A stretch of DNA of 64,000 bases, from contig NZ_LMOV01000012.1 of assembly GCF_001424265.1 (NCBI RefSeq), positions 94,168 to 158,167 on the forward strand. Reading direction: 5' to 3'. The notes below the pieces were generated by a model that worked only from the letters and a program-made list of their open reading frames with translations, had not been told where the DNA came from and did no database searches. Within the stretch, counting starts at the first letter, position 1, and each line of letters begins with the position of its first letter. Origin of the DNA: Acidovorax sp. Leaf160. Its GTDB lineage: Bacteria; Pseudomonadota; Gammaproteobacteria; Burkholderiales; Burkholderiaceae_C. Positions 37,240 to 47,396 of this stretch are shown here, one piece after another. A program made the position numbers and the translations under genes.

Positions 37240-37458
37240 ATGAAAACCATCGACGAGATGCTGAACCTTGATCTGCTGACCCGTGAACAGCATTCCGAAA
37301 TCAGTGCGTGGATCGCAAAATCGGCGTCGCCGGAAGACATCCTCGGAATGCCCAGTGGCTTGTGGCAGGCCGTGGAGCGGGCCAGCCAGGTCATGGGCGT
37401 CAACGAAGACCTGTTGCGCCCGCCGGCGCTCGACGCAGGCAATCTGTTGGCGCAGTAA
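37240..37458 (+). CDS. Small hypothetical protein
   Basis: This 72-residue protein is not recognised. It is acidic and helical, starts MKTIDEMLNLDLLTREQ, and has no signal or membrane segment. The sequence IAKSASPEDILGMPSGLW suggests a compact helical fold and the codon use fits the genome, so the gene is probably real. It stands alone between the divergent DUF4142 gene and the convergent Rrf2 gene. Confidence 0.6.
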   Translation: MKTIDEMLNLDLLTREQHSEISAWIAKSASPEDILGMPSGLWQAVERASQVMGVNEDLLRPPALDAGNLLAQ

Positions 37459-37587
37459 GCCTCGGCCTGCGTGTCCGCATTCGGACCAGCCGGGGCATGG
37501 GAGCATGCGGCCAAAAGAGAGGGCTGCGTTCGTCAGGCCCCGGGAGCAGGGAGCGGCGCGGGCAGCCATGCCGCCCGCTCCGTCACC

Positions 37588-38133
37588 TCATGCCGAGCTG
37601 AGCTGGCCCAGCGCAAACACCGAGTTGGGCACGTTGCGGGCGGGTAGCTGTGTTCGCACCGCTTTGCGCGCGGCAGGCCGCGCTTCGCGCGCTGCGGGTT
37701 CCCACGCACCCGGCTGCACGGTCTGCTGTTTCAGCAGATCGGCCACGGTAATGGACTGCAGGTAGTCCTTCACGCGCGAGTGAAAAGACGTCCAGAGCTC
37801 CTCGGTCATCTCGGCCGAAGGCAGAGCGGAACCGTCCGACGCCGCCTCTGCCGCATCCGCAGGTGAGCGGGCCATGAATTTTTCCGACGCGGACACAATC
37901 TCGGCCACGGACAGTTCCTGAGGGCGACGGGTGAGCGTGTAGCCGCCGCCGGGGCCGCGGATGCTGGTGACGAGGCCCGCACGGCGCAACGCGCCAAAAA
38001 TGTCTTCCAGGTACGACAGCGAAATGCCCTGGCGGGCGCTGATGCCCGGCAAAGCCACGGGGCCACCGTGGGAGCGCAGGGCCATGTCGGTCACTGCAGT
38101 CACGGCCATCTTGCCTCGGGTGGTCAAACGCAT
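37588..38133 (-). CDS. Rrf2 family regulator lacking Fe-S cysteines
   Basis: This 181-residue regulator resembles IscR: MRLTTRGKMAVTAVTDMAL, SARQGISLSYLEDIFGALRRAGLV, SIRGPGGGYTLTR, and the late TVADLLKQQTV. The winged helix and the Glu of SYLE are kept. The segment that holds three [2Fe-2S] cysteines in IscR is replaced by Ala/Ser/Pro-rich sequence (MARSPADAAEAASDG), and there is no cysteine in the whole protein. It therefore cannot sense Fe-S status as IscR does; it may act like apo-IscR or read another signal. The start at 38133 has AAGGAG upstream. Confidence 0.88.
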   Translation of the reverse strand: MRLTTRGKMAVTAVTDMALRSHGGPVALPGISARQGISLSYLEDIFGALRRAGLVTSIRGPGGGYTLTRRPQELSVAEIVSASEKFMARSPADAAEAASDGSALPSAEMTEELWTSFHSRVKDYLQSITVADLLKQQTVQPGAWEPAAREARPAARKAVRTQLPARNVPNSVFALGQLSSA

Positions 38134-38347
38134 GATGAAAACTCCTTGCTGAATCACTGACGGCGCGCCGCCGCATCACGGCGTCGGATGGGGCGGGGGC
38201 CTCGCCGAACGGGGCCACGGTCACCCGTGCGAGGTCAGGGTGTGCCCAGAGGCACGAATGGGGGAAAAGGGGGAGGGGCGCGGTCGCGCGCGGAGCCTTG
38301 GGCCCTGAGTGCCGGGGGCGATGGCGGCGCGAAAGCGCCGCGATGCC

Positions 38348-38740
38348 TCAGGCGAAAAGACCGACGCGTGGTGGCTTGCGCGGAGTGGCAGGCGCGTGCG
38401 AGGCAGACCGCGACTGGTCCACCTGCAAAGGAGGATAGCTCTCGCCAGGCTGACGCAGCACCGCCGTGGGAGGTGTCAGCTCGTCCGGCAAATCATGCAG
38501 GTCGTCGGCAAGCGCGTGGCCGGGCATGTCGGGCACGGCATCGGACGGGGCGTGGGCGGGGGTATCGGCGACAGCCACCAGCGTGGGGTGCTGCAGTACG
38601 GATTCATCCAGGCTGGCGGTGACTGACGGGCCCGAGCCGGCGGTGAGCTCAGCGCCCAGAGGCTTGGCCACGCCCACGGCAGACACTCCTACGCTGAGGA
38701 AGAAGTGCAGAGTGAAGACCGTGATAAACCACCGAAGCAT
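38348..38740 (-). CDS. Hypothetical membrane-anchored or exported protein
   Basis: This 130-residue protein is not recognised. A single hydrophobic N-terminal segment (LRWFITVFTLHFFLSVGVSAV) is followed by a Pro/Ala/Asp-rich region with no known domain. It follows kdpE on the same strand: an in-frame ATG at 38764 lies 4 nt after the kdpE stop codon, so coupled translation is possible. A TATAAT box in the intervening sequence, 9 nt before the ATG at 38740, could give a nearly leaderless transcript. A GAAA-loop hairpin (38324-38341) lies just past its stop. Confidence 0.6.
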   Translation of the reverse strand: MLRWFITVFTLHFFLSVGVSAVGVAKPLGAELTAGSGPSVTASLDESVLQHPTLVAVADTPAHAPSDAVPDMPGHALADDLHDLPDELTPPTAVLRQPGESYPPLQVDQSRSASHAPATPRKPPRVGLFA

Positions 38741-38768
38741 CGTGGGTAAATTATAGCCAGGCATACCT

Positions 38769-39491
38769 TCAGCCTGCGGGCAGTGGCTCCAGGACGAGGC
38801 GGTAGCCTACGCCCGTCTCGGTCAGCAGGTGTTTCGGTTGCGCAGGGTCGGCCTCCAGTTTGCGGCGCAGGTGGCCCATGTGGATGCGCAGGTAGTGGCT
38901 CCTGTCCACATGGCCCGGTCCCCAGACGTCGATCAACAGCTGGCGCTGCGTCAGCACCCGCCCGGGGTGGGCCGCCAGCACCGACAACATGCGGTATTCG
39001 ATGGGTGTCAGGTGCACGGGCTGCCCGGCGCGCCAAACAGTGCGCGCGGCGCGGTCGACCTCCACGTCTCCGAACATCAGGCGCGGTTCCGGGTCCGCGC
39101 CGCCTTCGCCCAGCCGGGGCCGTCGCAGGTTGGCCCGCACGCGGGCCAGCAACTCGCCGGTACCGAAGGGCTTGGTCAGATAGTCATCGGCACCCGCGTC
39201 GAGCGCCGCGATCTTGTCGGCCTCGTCCGCACGGGCCGACAGCACGATGATGGTGACCGGCGACCAGGAACGCGCATCGCGGATCAGTTCCAGGCCGTCG
39301 CCGTCAGGCAGCCCCAGGTCCAGCACCACCAGGTCGGGCTTGCGCGTCGCCACCGCGGCCAGGCCCGCACGCAGCGTGTCCGCCTCGTGCACCAGCCAGC
39401 CCTCGCCTTCCAGGGCCGAACGCACGAAGCGCCGTATCTGCGGCTCATCCTCAATCACGATCACGGTGCGCGGTGCTTGCATGGCGGCCAT
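38769..39491 (-). CDS. kdpE: KDP operon response regulator KdpE
   Basis: This 240-residue OmpR-type response regulator has a receiver domain (VIVIEDEPQIRRFVRSAL, phospho-acceptor Asp in DLVVLDLGLPDGDG, TKPF lysine) and a winged-helix DNA-binding domain (LTPIEYRMLSVLAAHPGRVL through HYLRIHMGHLRRKLE). It activates kdp when phosphorylated by KdpD. The start at 39491 is 13 nt after the kdpD stop; ATG 39482 is an alternative. The ORF stays open upstream only as a shadow of kdpD. Confidence 0.95.
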   Translation of the reverse strand: MAAMQAPRTVIVIEDEPQIRRFVRSALEGEGWLVHEADTLRAGLAAVATRKPDLVVLDLGLPDGDGLELIRDARSWSPVTIIVLSARADEADKIAALDAGADDYLTKPFGTGELLARVRANLRRPRLGEGGADPEPRLMFGDVEVDRAARTVWRAGQPVHLTPIEYRMLSVLAAHPGRVLTQRQLLIDVWGPGHVDRSHYLRIHMGHLRRKLEADPAQPKHLLTETGVGYRLVLEPLPAG

Positions 39492-39504
39492 TGTCTGCGA
39501 GTGC

Positions 39505-42255
39505 TCAGTCGGCCGTGAGCTCGGGCGGCTCGCGGCGCGGCAGGGCGAGGTGGAACACCGCGCCGCCTCCCGCCGCCGTCTCTGCCGTGATGTCTCCGCC
39601 GTGCGCCTGCGCAATGGCCTTGCAGATGGCAAGCCCGAGCCCGACGCCCGGTATGGACGATTCGACGTGTCCGCGGGTGAACTTGTCGAAGGGGGTGTGG
39701 CCCGGGCCGCGCAGGGAGGCGGGCAGCCCGGGCCCGTGGTCGGCGATGGTCAGGTGCAGCAGCGAATCGTCGGTCCACGCACGCACCTCGACGGGCGCTG
39801 CGCCGTATTTGGCCGCGTTCTCCAGCAAGTTGACCAGCACGCGTTCCACCAGCACCGCATCGAATTCGACCAGCGGAAGGTCGGCGGGCAAGTGCGTATG
39901 CACCGGCATGGCGCCCAGCGCCGCTTCGCTGGCCCGGATGGCAGCGCCCACCACTTCCTCCACCGACTGCCAGTCGCGCCGCAATTGCGGCCCGCCGCCC
40001 GGCAGGCCGCCGTCCAACCGGGCCATGTCCAGCAGATTGGTCACCAGGGCGTGCAGCGCGCGCGTCTGCTGGGCGATGGCCCGTGCGGTTTCGGCGTGAC
40101 GCTCGGCGGGCTGGCCGGGCAAACCTTCGGCCAGCCCGCGCAGCACCGTCAGCGGCGTGCGGATGTCGTGCGACAGCGCGCCCAGCAGGGTGTTGCGCAG
40201 GCGCTCCGACTCCATGTCGACGACGGCCTGCTGCGCGATGTCCACGTAATGCACCCGCTCCAGCGCGATGGCGATCTGACGGGCCAGGGTGTCCAGCTGG
40301 CGCGCATGCTCCGGCACGGCCAGCACCCCAGGGTCGGGCAGGGTCAGGGCCAGCACGCCGCGAACGCGCATGGGCGCCTGCAGCGGCACGTAGCGCCAGG
40401 CGCGCGCGGACAGCGTCGCGGTCCCCAGGCCGGCCGCCTCGCCATGGCGAAAGGCCCATTCGGCCACGTCGCCGTCCCACCCGGGCGGGGGGGCGGCGGG
40501 CAACGCCAGCCGATCGGAGGCGTCGGTCAGCACCACCACCGCCTGGCCGCCGTAATAGGCGCGAATCGCCTGCTCGCCCAGCACGGCCACCTGTCCCGCC
40601 TCCAACGCGCCCGACAGCTCACGGGTCAGCTCGAAAAGCGAATGCGTGCGCCGCTCCCTTTCGGCGGCCACCCCCGCGGACGACCGCAGGCCGGCCGTCA
40701 GCTGCCCGATCACCAGGCCCACGGCCAGCATCACGGCGAAGGTGACGAGGTACTGCGCATCGCTGACCGCGAAGGACATGCTCGGCGGAACGAAGAAATA
40801 GTCGAAGGACAGCACGTTCAGCAGGGCCGCCAGGGCAGCGGGAGCGCGGCCCCAGCGCAGCGCCACCCCGAGCACGCCCAGCAGGAACAGCATGGCGATG
40901 TTCACTTCGTCGAGCGTCTTGTCGAGCGGCAGGGTGAGCAAGGTGAGCGCCACGCTGACGGCGGTGGCCCCTGCGAAACCCCAGGCTGCGCGGGCCGGGC
41001 GCGGGCTGGCCGCCGCCCGCGCGGCAGTGTCCGCCACGGGCGTGGAGGCCAGCGCCCGCGCCAGCGACCGATGCTGGGGCGCCGGGGCCACCTCGACGAT
41101 GTCCACGCCAGGCAGCTGCTGGCTCAGTTGGCGGTGCAGGCTGGCCTGGGGCCACAGCCTGCGCCAGGCAGGCGCGGCGGCTGCCCGGCCGACCACCAGC
41201 GTCGCGCAGTTCAGCCGCGCTGCCTGCTCGGCCAGACCCCGTGGCACGCTGGGCGCGGTGGGCACGGCCGTTTCCGCGCCCAGGCTCTGCGCCAGCTGCA
41301 GCGTGGCCAGCGCCTGCTCGCGCCGGGCGGTGGGCAGGCGCCGCTGCGGCACTTCCACATGCACGGCATGCCAGCGCACGTTCAGCTGGCCGGCCAGCCG
41401 CGCCGCGGTGCGCACCGTCTGTGCCGACGCCGGCTGGCTGCCCACGGCCACCAGCAGCGCGCCGGAAGTGTTCCAGGCCTGCGCCGCGCCGCCAGCCGCA
41501 GCGCCGCTGCCGGAGTGCTCGATGCGCCAGTCGCGCATGTCGTCTTCCACGTGCTCGGCCGTGCGGCGCAGGGCGATCTCCCGCAGCGCGATCAAATTGC
41601 CGGTGCGAAAGAAATTGCGGGCAGCCTGCTGCGCCTGCGCGGGCACATAGACCTTGCCGGCCTTCAGGCGGGCCAGCAGTTCGTCGGGGGTGACGTCCAC
41701 CAGCACCACTTCGTCGGCGTCATCCAGCACGGCGTCGGGCACGGTTTCGTGCACGCGGATGCCGGTGATGGTGCCCACTGTGCCGTTCAGGCTCTCCAGG
41801 TGCTGCACGTTCAGCGCCGTCCACACGTCGATGCCGGCGGCCAGGAGCTCCTGCACGTCCTGCCAGCGCTTGGCGTGCCGCGATCCGGGCGCGTTGGAAT
41901 GGGCGAGTTCGTCCACCAGCAGCACCTGCGGACGTGCGGCGATGGCGGCGTCCAGGTCCAGCTCGTAGAGGGTACGGCCCCGGTAGGGCACCTGCCGCAG
42001 CGGCAGCACGGCCAGGCCCTCCAGCAGCGCAGCGGTTTCGGCGCGGCCGTGGGTTTCGATGACGCCCACGCGCACATCGCGCCCCGCCTGCCGCTCGCGC
42101 TGCGCGGCGCTCAACATCGACCAGGTCTTGCCCACGCCCGCGTTGGCGCCGAAGTAGATGCGCAGCCGCCCGGTGCGCTGGCCGGCTTCGTCGGAGCGCA
42201 GCTGCGCGATCAGGGCATCGGGGTCGGGACGGTCGATCTCGGGCATGTGGCGCAA
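39505..42255 (-). CDS. kdpD: KDP operon sensor histidine kinase KdpD
   Basis: This 916-residue sensor has the cytoplasmic KdpD domain with Walker A GANAGVGKTWS near residue 40, DELAHSNAPGSRH, a universal-stress-like domain (about 255-375), four membrane helices (about 410-515), a GAF-like segment and the kinase core with SHDIRTPLT (phospho-His 696) and the ATP-binding motifs NLLENAAKYG, DHGPGLP and GVGLGLAICKAI. It senses low K+ and turgor and phosphorylates KdpE. ATG 42246 is an alternative start. Confidence 0.97.
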   Translation of the reverse strand: MRHMPEIDRPDPDALIAQLRSDEAGQRTGRLRIYFGANAGVGKTWSMLSAAQRERQAGRDVRVGVIETHGRAETAALLEGLAVLPLRQVPYRGRTLYELDLDAAIAARPQVLLVDELAHSNAPGSRHAKRWQDVQELLAAGIDVWTALNVQHLESLNGTVGTITGIRVHETVPDAVLDDADEVVLVDVTPDELLARLKAGKVYVPAQAQQAARNFFRTGNLIALREIALRRTAEHVEDDMRDWRIEHSGSGAAAGGAAQAWNTSGALLVAVGSQPASAQTVRTAARLAGQLNVRWHAVHVEVPQRRLPTARREQALATLQLAQSLGAETAVPTAPSVPRGLAEQAARLNCATLVVGRAAAAPAWRRLWPQASLHRQLSQQLPGVDIVEVAPAPQHRSLARALASTPVADTAARAAASPRPARAAWGFAGATAVSVALTLLTLPLDKTLDEVNIAMLFLLGVLGVALRWGRAPAALAALLNVLSFDYFFVPPSMSFAVSDAQYLVTFAVMLAVGLVIGQLTAGLRSSAGVAAERERRTHSLFELTRELSGALEAGQVAVLGEQAIRAYYGGQAVVVLTDASDRLALPAAPPPGWDGDVAEWAFRHGEAAGLGTATLSARAWRYVPLQAPMRVRGVLALTLPDPGVLAVPEHARQLDTLARQIAIALERVHYVDIAQQAVVDMESERLRNTLLGALSHDIRTPLTVLRGLAEGLPGQPAERHAETARAIAQQTRALHALVTNLLDMARLDGGLPGGGPQLRRDWQSVEEVVGAAIRASEAALGAMPVHTHLPADLPLVEFDAVLVERVLVNLLENAAKYGAAPVEVRAWTDDSLLHLTIADHGPGLPASLRGPGHTPFDKFTRGHVESSIPGVGLGLAICKAIAQAHGGDITAETAAGGGAVFHLALPRREPPELTAD

Positions 42256-42351
42256 TGATGACTCAGGACGGGCCGGGCCTCGGCGGGGCTCCGGCGGGCA
42301 GGCAGGCGAGGGCGAGGAGGCAGTGCAGCGTCGGACGGATGGCGACCCGCC

Positions 42352-42960
42352 TCAGGGCGCGGCGCGCGCCGCCGTGCCGGCCTGGGCCAGCGCCAGGTTC
42401 AGCGCCAGCACGTTGACGCGGGGCTCGCCGACCAGGCCCCAGAGCGGTGCCTCCGTGTGGCGGTCGATCAGCGCCTGCACCGTGGTTTCCGGCAGGCCCC
42501 GCAGCCGCGCCACGCGGGCGGCCTGGTAGCGCGCTGCGGCGGGCGTGATGTGTGGGTCGAGCCCGCTGGCCGATGCGGTCACCAGGTCGACCGGCACGGG
42601 CGCCGTGTTGCCGGGGTCGGCCGCCCTGAGGGCCTGCACGCGGGCCTCGACGGCCTCGGTCAATGCGGGATTCAGCGGCCCCTGGTTCGACCCGCCCGAT
42701 GCGGCGCCGTTGTTGGGCATGGGCGCGGTGGCCGATGGCCGGCTCCAGAAGTTGCGCGGGTCGGCAAACGGCTGGCCGATCAACGCGGAGCCGACCGTGC
42801 GGCCATCGCGCTCCAGCAGGCTGCCCTGGGCCTGCCAGGGGAAGGCGGCCTGCACCGCGCCGGTGACGACGGCAGGGTAGAGCAGCCCGGTGAACGCGCT
42901 GAGCGCTGCGAGCAGCACCACGGCGGGGCGAATCATGGAAGCAAGGAGGTGGTTGGCCAT
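42352..42960 (-). CDS. kdpC: K+-transporting ATPase subunit C
   Basis: This 202-residue subunit has one membrane helix (residues 10-33, [21 protein letters not shown]) and a periplasmic domain with the family pattern [21 protein letters not shown] and the end [19 protein letters not shown]. KdpC stabilises the KdpFABC complex. AAGGA lies 9 nt before the start, and the gene is 39 nt downstream of kdpB. Confidence 0.97.
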   Translation of the reverse strand: MANHLLASMIRPAVVLLAALSAFTGLLYPAVVTGAVQAAFPWQAQGSLLERDGRTVGSALIGQPFADPRNFWSRPSATAPMPNNGAASGGSNQGPLNPALTEAVEARVQALRAADPGNTAPVPVDLVTASASGLDPHITPAAARYQAARVARLRGLPETTVQALIDRHTEAPLWGLVGEPRVNVLALNLALAQAGTAARAAP

Positions 42961-42999
42961 GGCAGTGGATCCTTCAGGCGACTTATCGGGAAACGGGGT

Positions 43000-45165
43000 T
43001 CAGACCAGGCCGGCAGCCGCCAGCAGCACGTCGATCAGCTTGATGCCGGCGAACGGCACGACCAGGCCGCCCAGGCCATAGATCGCCAGATTGCGGCGCA
43101 GCAGGGCCGCGGCGCCCACCGGGCGGTAGCGCACGCCCTTCAGGGCCAGCGGAATCAGGAACACGATGATCAGCGCGTTGAACACCACCGCCGACAGAAT
43201 GGCCGAAGACGGGCTGGCCAGCTGCATGACGTTCAGCGCATTGAGCTGCGGGTAGGTCGCGGCGAAGAGGGCCGGCACGATGGCGAAGTACTTCGCGACG
43301 TCGTTGGCGATGGAGAACGTGGTGAGCGAGCCGCGGGTCATCAGCAGCGCCTTGCCGGTTTCCACCACTTCCAGCAGCTTGGTGGGGTTGGAGTCCAGGT
43401 CGACCATGTTGCCGGCCTCCTTGGCCGCCTGCGTGCCGCTGCCCATGGCGACGGCCACGTCGGCCTGGGCCAACGCGGGCGCGTCGTTGGTGCCGTCGCC
43501 CGTCATGGCGACGAGATGGCCCTCCGCCTGGTACTTGCGGATGCGCGCCAGCTTGTCCTCGGGCGTGGCCTCGGCCAGGAAGTCGTCCACGCCGGCCTCG
43601 GCCGCGATGGCCGCCGCCGTGAGGCGGTTGTCGCCGGTGATCATCACCGTCTGGATGCCCATGCGGCGCAGTTCGGCGAAGCGTTCCTTGATGCCGGCCT
43701 TGACCACGTCCTTCAGCTCGACGATGCCGAGGATGCGCGCGCCTTCCGCCACCGCCAGCGGCGTGCTGCCGCGGCGGGCCACGTCGTCTGCCGTGGCCTG
43801 CACGGCGGCTGGAATCATGCCGCCCAGCGACTCGACATGTCGCAGCACTGCATGCACCGCGCCCTTGCGCACGGCGAGAGGCGCGGTGCCGGTGGCCGGC
43901 GCGGGCAGGTCGATGCCGCTCATGCGGGTCTGGGCGGTGAAGGGCACGAAGACGGCGTCGGGCACTGCCTCTGCCAGCACGCCCGCCTGGTGGGCCAGCG
44001 CCACGATGCTGCGGCCCTCGGGCGTCTCGTCGGACAGCGACGCCAGCAGGGCCGCGCGGGCCAGCGTGCCGCTGTCGCAGCCCGGTGCCGGCAGGAAGGC
44101 GCTGGCCTGGCGGTTGCCGTGGGTGATGGTGCCGGTCTTGTCCAGCAGCAGCACGTCCACGTCGCCGGCGGCTTCCACTGCGCGGCCCGAGGTGGCGATC
44201 ACGTTGGCCTGCATCATGCGGCTCATGCCTGCCACGCCCACGGCGGACAGCAGCCCGCCGATGGTGGTGGGAATGAGGCACACCAGCAGCGCGATCAGCG
44301 CCGCCAGCGGCACGGCGCTGCCGGCGCCCGCCGCCTGCACGCTGAAGAGCGAAAACGGCAGCAGCGTGGACGTGACGACCAGGAAGACGATGGTCAGCGC
44401 CACCAGCAGGATGGTGAGCGCGATCTCGTTGGGCGTCTTCTGGCGGCGGGCGCCTTCCACCATGCCGATCATGCGGTCGAGAAACGATTCGCCGGGGTTG
44501 ACGGCGATGCGCACGATGAGCCAGTCCGACAGCACGCGCGTGCCGCCCGTCACGGCGGAGAAGTCGCCGCCCGACTCGCGCACCACCGGAGCCGACTCGC
44601 CGGTGATGGCGCTCTCGTCCACCGACGCCACGCCGTCCACCACCTCGCCATCCAGCGGGATGACGTCGCCGGTCTCGACCAGCACCACGTCGCCACGCCG
44701 CAGGTCGCTGGCCTGGGCGGGCAGCCAGGCGCGGTCGGCGCTGGGCCAGCCGGCCTTGAGCTTCTTGGCCCAGGTGTCCTTGCGCAGGCCCTTGAGCGAC
44801 GCCGCCTGCGCCTTGCTGCGGCCTTCGGCCAGCGCCTCGGCGAAGTTGGCGAACAGCACCGTGAACCACAGGCCCAGCGCCACCGCCAGCACGAAGCGGG
44901 GCGCCATGCCGCTGGCCTGGGCCGCCTCGGGCGCTGCCATGGCCTGCGCCCAGAGCAGCGTGGTCACGATGCTGCCCACATACACCACGAACATCACCGG
45001 GTTGCGCCACTGCGCAGCGGGGTTGAGCTTGGTGATGGCGCCGACCAGCGCCGGCTTGATCAGGGCCGCGTCCCATAGCGAGGGCACTGCGGGTTTCACG
45101 GAAGAGGGAACGGGTGCCGCAGCCGCCGTGGCGCCGGGCGTGGGGGAAGGTAGGGGGGCGGACAT
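43000..45165 (-). CDS. kdpB: K+-transporting ATPase ATP-binding subunit B
   Basis: This 721-residue P-type ATPase energises K+ uptake. It shows the TGESAPV loop, the phosphorylation motif [14 protein letters not shown], the [14 protein letters not shown] segment, and [22 protein letters not shown]. About 40 extra N-terminal residues (Pro/Ala-rich) precede the core, somewhat longer than E. coli KdpB (682 aa). It is separated from kdpA by 146 nt that contain an 8-nt tandem repeat, which is unusual, since these genes normally lie close together. Confidence 0.97.
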   Translation of the reverse strand: MSAPLPSPTPGATAAAAPVPSSVKPAVPSLWDAALIKPALVGAITKLNPAAQWRNPVMFVVYVGSIVTTLLWAQAMAAPEAAQASGMAPRFVLAVALGLWFTVLFANFAEALAEGRSKAQAASLKGLRKDTWAKKLKAGWPSADRAWLPAQASDLRRGDVVLVETGDVIPLDGEVVDGVASVDESAITGESAPVVRESGGDFSAVTGGTRVLSDWLIVRIAVNPGESFLDRMIGMVEGARRQKTPNEIALTILLVALTIVFLVVTSTLLPFSLFSVQAAGAGSAVPLAALIALLVCLIPTTIGGLLSAVGVAGMSRMMQANVIATSGRAVEAAGDVDVLLLDKTGTITHGNRQASAFLPAPGCDSGTLARAALLASLSDETPEGRSIVALAHQAGVLAEAVPDAVFVPFTAQTRMSGIDLPAPATGTAPLAVRKGAVHAVLRHVESLGGMIPAAVQATADDVARRGSTPLAVAEGARILGIVELKDVVKAGIKERFAELRRMGIQTVMITGDNRLTAAAIAAEAGVDDFLAEATPEDKLARIRKYQAEGHLVAMTGDGTNDAPALAQADVAVAMGSGTQAAKEAGNMVDLDSNPTKLLEVVETGKALLMTRGSLTTFSIANDVAKYFAIVPALFAATYPQLNALNVMQLASPSSAILSAVVFNALIIVFLIPLALKGVRYRPVGAAALLRRNLAIYGLGGLVVPFAGIKLIDVLLAAAGLV

Positions 45166-45248
45166 GGTTGTCTTTCTGGAGGCGCTTCACTCGCCCTGCC
45201 CACAGCGGGCGGGCAGGGTGATGAGGGTGATCGGGGCGCTCAGGCTGT

Positions 45249-45288
45249 CAAGCGATCAAGCGATCAAGCGATCAAGCGATCAAGCGAT
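45249..45288. repeat. Tandem 8-nt repeat (5 copies) between kdpA and kdpB
   Basis: Five perfect copies of CAAGCGAT lie head to tail, followed by degenerate units to about 45320 that run into the end of kdpA. The copy number could vary by slippage. Confidence 0.95.
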
Positions 45289-45311
45289 CAGGTGGGCAGG
45301 CGATCAGGCGG

Positions 45312-47120
45312 TCAGTGGGCAGGCCAGAGCATCAGGTGCTCGACCACCGGTCCTAGCGCCAGCGAGGGCACGTAGTTCAGCAGGCCGACCAGCAGCACGG
45401 TGGCGACCAGCAGGGCCACGAACAGCGGGCCGTGCGTGGGCAGGGTGCCGCTGGTGACGGGCAGGCGCTGCTTGGCGGCCAGCGCGCCGGCAATGGCCAG
45501 CACCGGCACGATCACGCCGAAGCGGCCCAGCCACATCGCCACGCCCAGCAGGGCGTTGTAGAAGGGCGTGTTGGCCGACAGGCCGGCGAACGCGCTGCCG
45601 TTGTTGTTGGCGGCCGAGGTGAAGGCGTACAGCACCTCCGAGAAACCGTGCGCGCCGGGGTTGGCGATGCCCGCGGTGCCCGCGCCCGTGCTCACCGCCA
45701 CGGCGGTGCCCAGCAGCACCACGATGGGCGTGACCAGGATGGCCAGCGACACCAGCTTCATCTCCCGCACCTCGATCTTCTTGCCGAGGTATTCGGGCGT
45801 GCGGCCGATCATCAGCCCGGCGATGAACACCGCGAGCATGGCGAACACCAGCATGCCGTAGAGCCCGCTGCCGACGCCGCCGAACACCACTTCGCCCAGT
45901 TGCATCAGCACCAGCGGCACCAGCCCGCCCAGGGGCGTGAGCGAATCGTGCATGGCGTTGACCGCACCGCACGACGCCGCCGTGGTCACCGCGGCGAACA
46001 GGGCCGAGGCGGTGATGCCGAAGCGCACCTCCTTGCCCTCCATGTTGCCGCCGGCTGCGAGCACGCTCGCCGTCTGGTCGACGCCCAGGCGAGTGAGGGC
46101 CGGGTTGCCGGCCTGCTCGGCGGCGGTGATGGCGACCACGGCGGCCACGAACAGCACCGTCATTGCAGCCAGCAGCGCCCAGCCCTGGCGCACGTCGCCC
46201 ACCACGCGGCCGAAGGCAAAGCACAGGGCGGTCGGGATGAGGAAGATGGCCAGCATCTCGACGAAGTTGGCCAGCGCCGTCGGGTTCTCGTACGGGTGGG
46301 CCGAATTGGCGTTGAAGAAGCCGCCCCCGTTGGTGCCCAGCATCTTGATGGCCTCCTGCGATGCCACCGGGCCCATGGCGAGGGTCTGCGTATCGGTGCG
46401 CGCGGCATCGGTCGCCGGGACGCCGGCGGCATCCAGCACGGGCTGGCCGGCAGCGTCCAGGCGCGGCGCCTGGTAGACGGTGGTTTCCAGCGTGCTCACC
46501 GTGGCGTCGGCTTTGAAGTTCTGGATCACGCCCTGGCCCGCCAGCACCATCGCAATGGCGAACGAGAGAGGTGCCAGCACCCACAGCGTGATGCGGGTCA
46601 TGTCGGCCCAGAAGTTGCCGACCAGCCCCTGCGGGTCCGCACGCCGGCCGGCGAAGCCACGCGACAGCGCGAATACCACCGCGATGCCGGTTGCGGCGGA
46701 GAGGAAGTTCTGCACCGTCAGGCCCAGCATCTGCGTCAGATGGCTCATGGTGGCTTCGCCCGCATAGCCCTGCCAGTTGGTGTTGGCGACGAAGCTGACT
46801 GCGGTGTTGAAGGCTGAATCGGGCGCCACTGCGGCGCGCTGCATGGGGTTCAGCGGCAACCGGTCCTGCAACCGCTGCAGGGCATACAGCAGCACGGCGC
46901 CGAGGCCGTTGAAGGCGATGAGGTTCAGCGCATAGCGGTGCCAGGGCATGGCCACGTCGGGCTGCACGCCGGCCAGCCGGTAGAGGGGGGCCTCGATGCG
47001 CTGCAGCAGGCGGGGCAGGCGGCCCTCGCACAGCGCGGCCAGCACGCGGCCCAGCGGCCAGGCCAGCAGCGCCAGCACGGCCAGGAAGGGGGCGAGCAGC
47101 CCCCAGGCGGATGCGGTCAT
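45312..47120 (-). CDS. kdpA: K+-transporting ATPase subunit A (K+ channel-like)
   Basis: This 602-residue subunit is the K+-selective pore of the Kdp pump and has about ten membrane helices. Selectivity-filter-like segments typical of KdpA are seen: [41 protein letters not shown] and [12 protein letters not shown]. It starts 1 nt after the kdpF stop codon, so the two are coupled. The length is normal for the family (about 560-600). Confidence 0.97.
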   Translation of the reverse strand: MTASAWGLLAPFLAVLALLAWPLGRVLAALCEGRLPRLLQRIEAPLYRLAGVQPDVAMPWHRYALNLIAFNGLGAVLLYALQRLQDRLPLNPMQRAAVAPDSAFNTAVSFVANTNWQGYAGEATMSHLTQMLGLTVQNFLSAATGIAVVFALSRGFAGRRADPQGLVGNFWADMTRITLWVLAPLSFAIAMVLAGQGVIQNFKADATVSTLETTVYQAPRLDAAGQPVLDAAGVPATDAARTDTQTLAMGPVASQEAIKMLGTNGGGFFNANSAHPYENPTALANFVEMLAIFLIPTALCFAFGRVVGDVRQGWALLAAMTVLFVAAVVAITAAEQAGNPALTRLGVDQTASVLAAGGNMEGKEVRFGITASALFAAVTTAASCGAVNAMHDSLTPLGGLVPLVLMQLGEVVFGGVGSGLYGMLVFAMLAVFIAGLMIGRTPEYLGKKIEVREMKLVSLAILVTPIVVLLGTAVAVSTGAGTAGIANPGAHGFSEVLYAFTSAANNNGSAFAGLSANTPFYNALLGVAMWLGRFGVIVPVLAIAGALAAKQRLPVTSGTLPTHGPLFVALLVATVLLVGLLNYVPSLALGPVVEHLMLWPAH

Positions 47121-47121
47121 T

Positions 47122-47217
47122 TCAGAATTCCTCCGCGCAGATCAACGCGAACACCAGATAGGCGAACAGCAGCACCGCCACCATGCCGGCCAGGCCATAC
47201 AGCACGTCGGTCGTCAT
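47122..47217 (-). CDS. kdpF: K+-transporting ATPase subunit F
   Basis: This 31-residue peptide consists of one membrane helix ([20 protein letters not shown]) with the usual short ends, and matches KdpF, the lipid-like stabiliser of the pump. GGGAG lies 9-10 nt upstream of the start at 47217. The start overlaps the stop of a further small reading frame (TGATG), and its stop lies 1 nt before kdpA. Confidence 0.9.
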   Translation of the reverse strand: MTTDVLYGLAGMVAVLLFAYLVFALICAEEF

Positions 47218-47321
47218 CACGCCCGCTCCCCGCGCGGCGCGGCGGACCGATGCAGCCACCAGGCCAGTTCCGCCGCCCCCACCCACAACACCGCTATCGC
47301 GGCCACCCAGATCGCATCCAT
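47217..47321 (-). CDS. Small one-helix membrane protein, first gene of the kdp operon
   Basis: This 34-residue peptide (MDAIWVAAIAVLWVGAAELA then WWLHRSAAPRGERA) has one predicted membrane helix and a basic C-terminal end. Its TGA overlaps the ATG of kdpF, so translation is coupled. It resembles KdpF in size but not in sequence. An in-frame ATG at 47345 would give 42 residues. No function is known; by position it could be an extra subunit or regulator of the Kdp pump. It is not a standard part of described kdp operons as far as I can recall. Confidence 0.6.
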   Translation of the reverse strand: MDAIWVAAIAVLWVGAAELAWWLHRSAAPRGERA

Positions 47322-47396
47322 CGCATGGCTTTCGTTGTCCAACATGGCGGCGATTCTGGAAATTCGCGCGCAAAGACAGTGCAGAGATGGGAGGGC

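Noticed and set aside
45249-45288. CRISPR-like or iteron-like array in the kdpA-kdpB gap.
   Set aside because: Units are 8 nt without spacers, so it is a simple tandem repeat. No replication gene is near.
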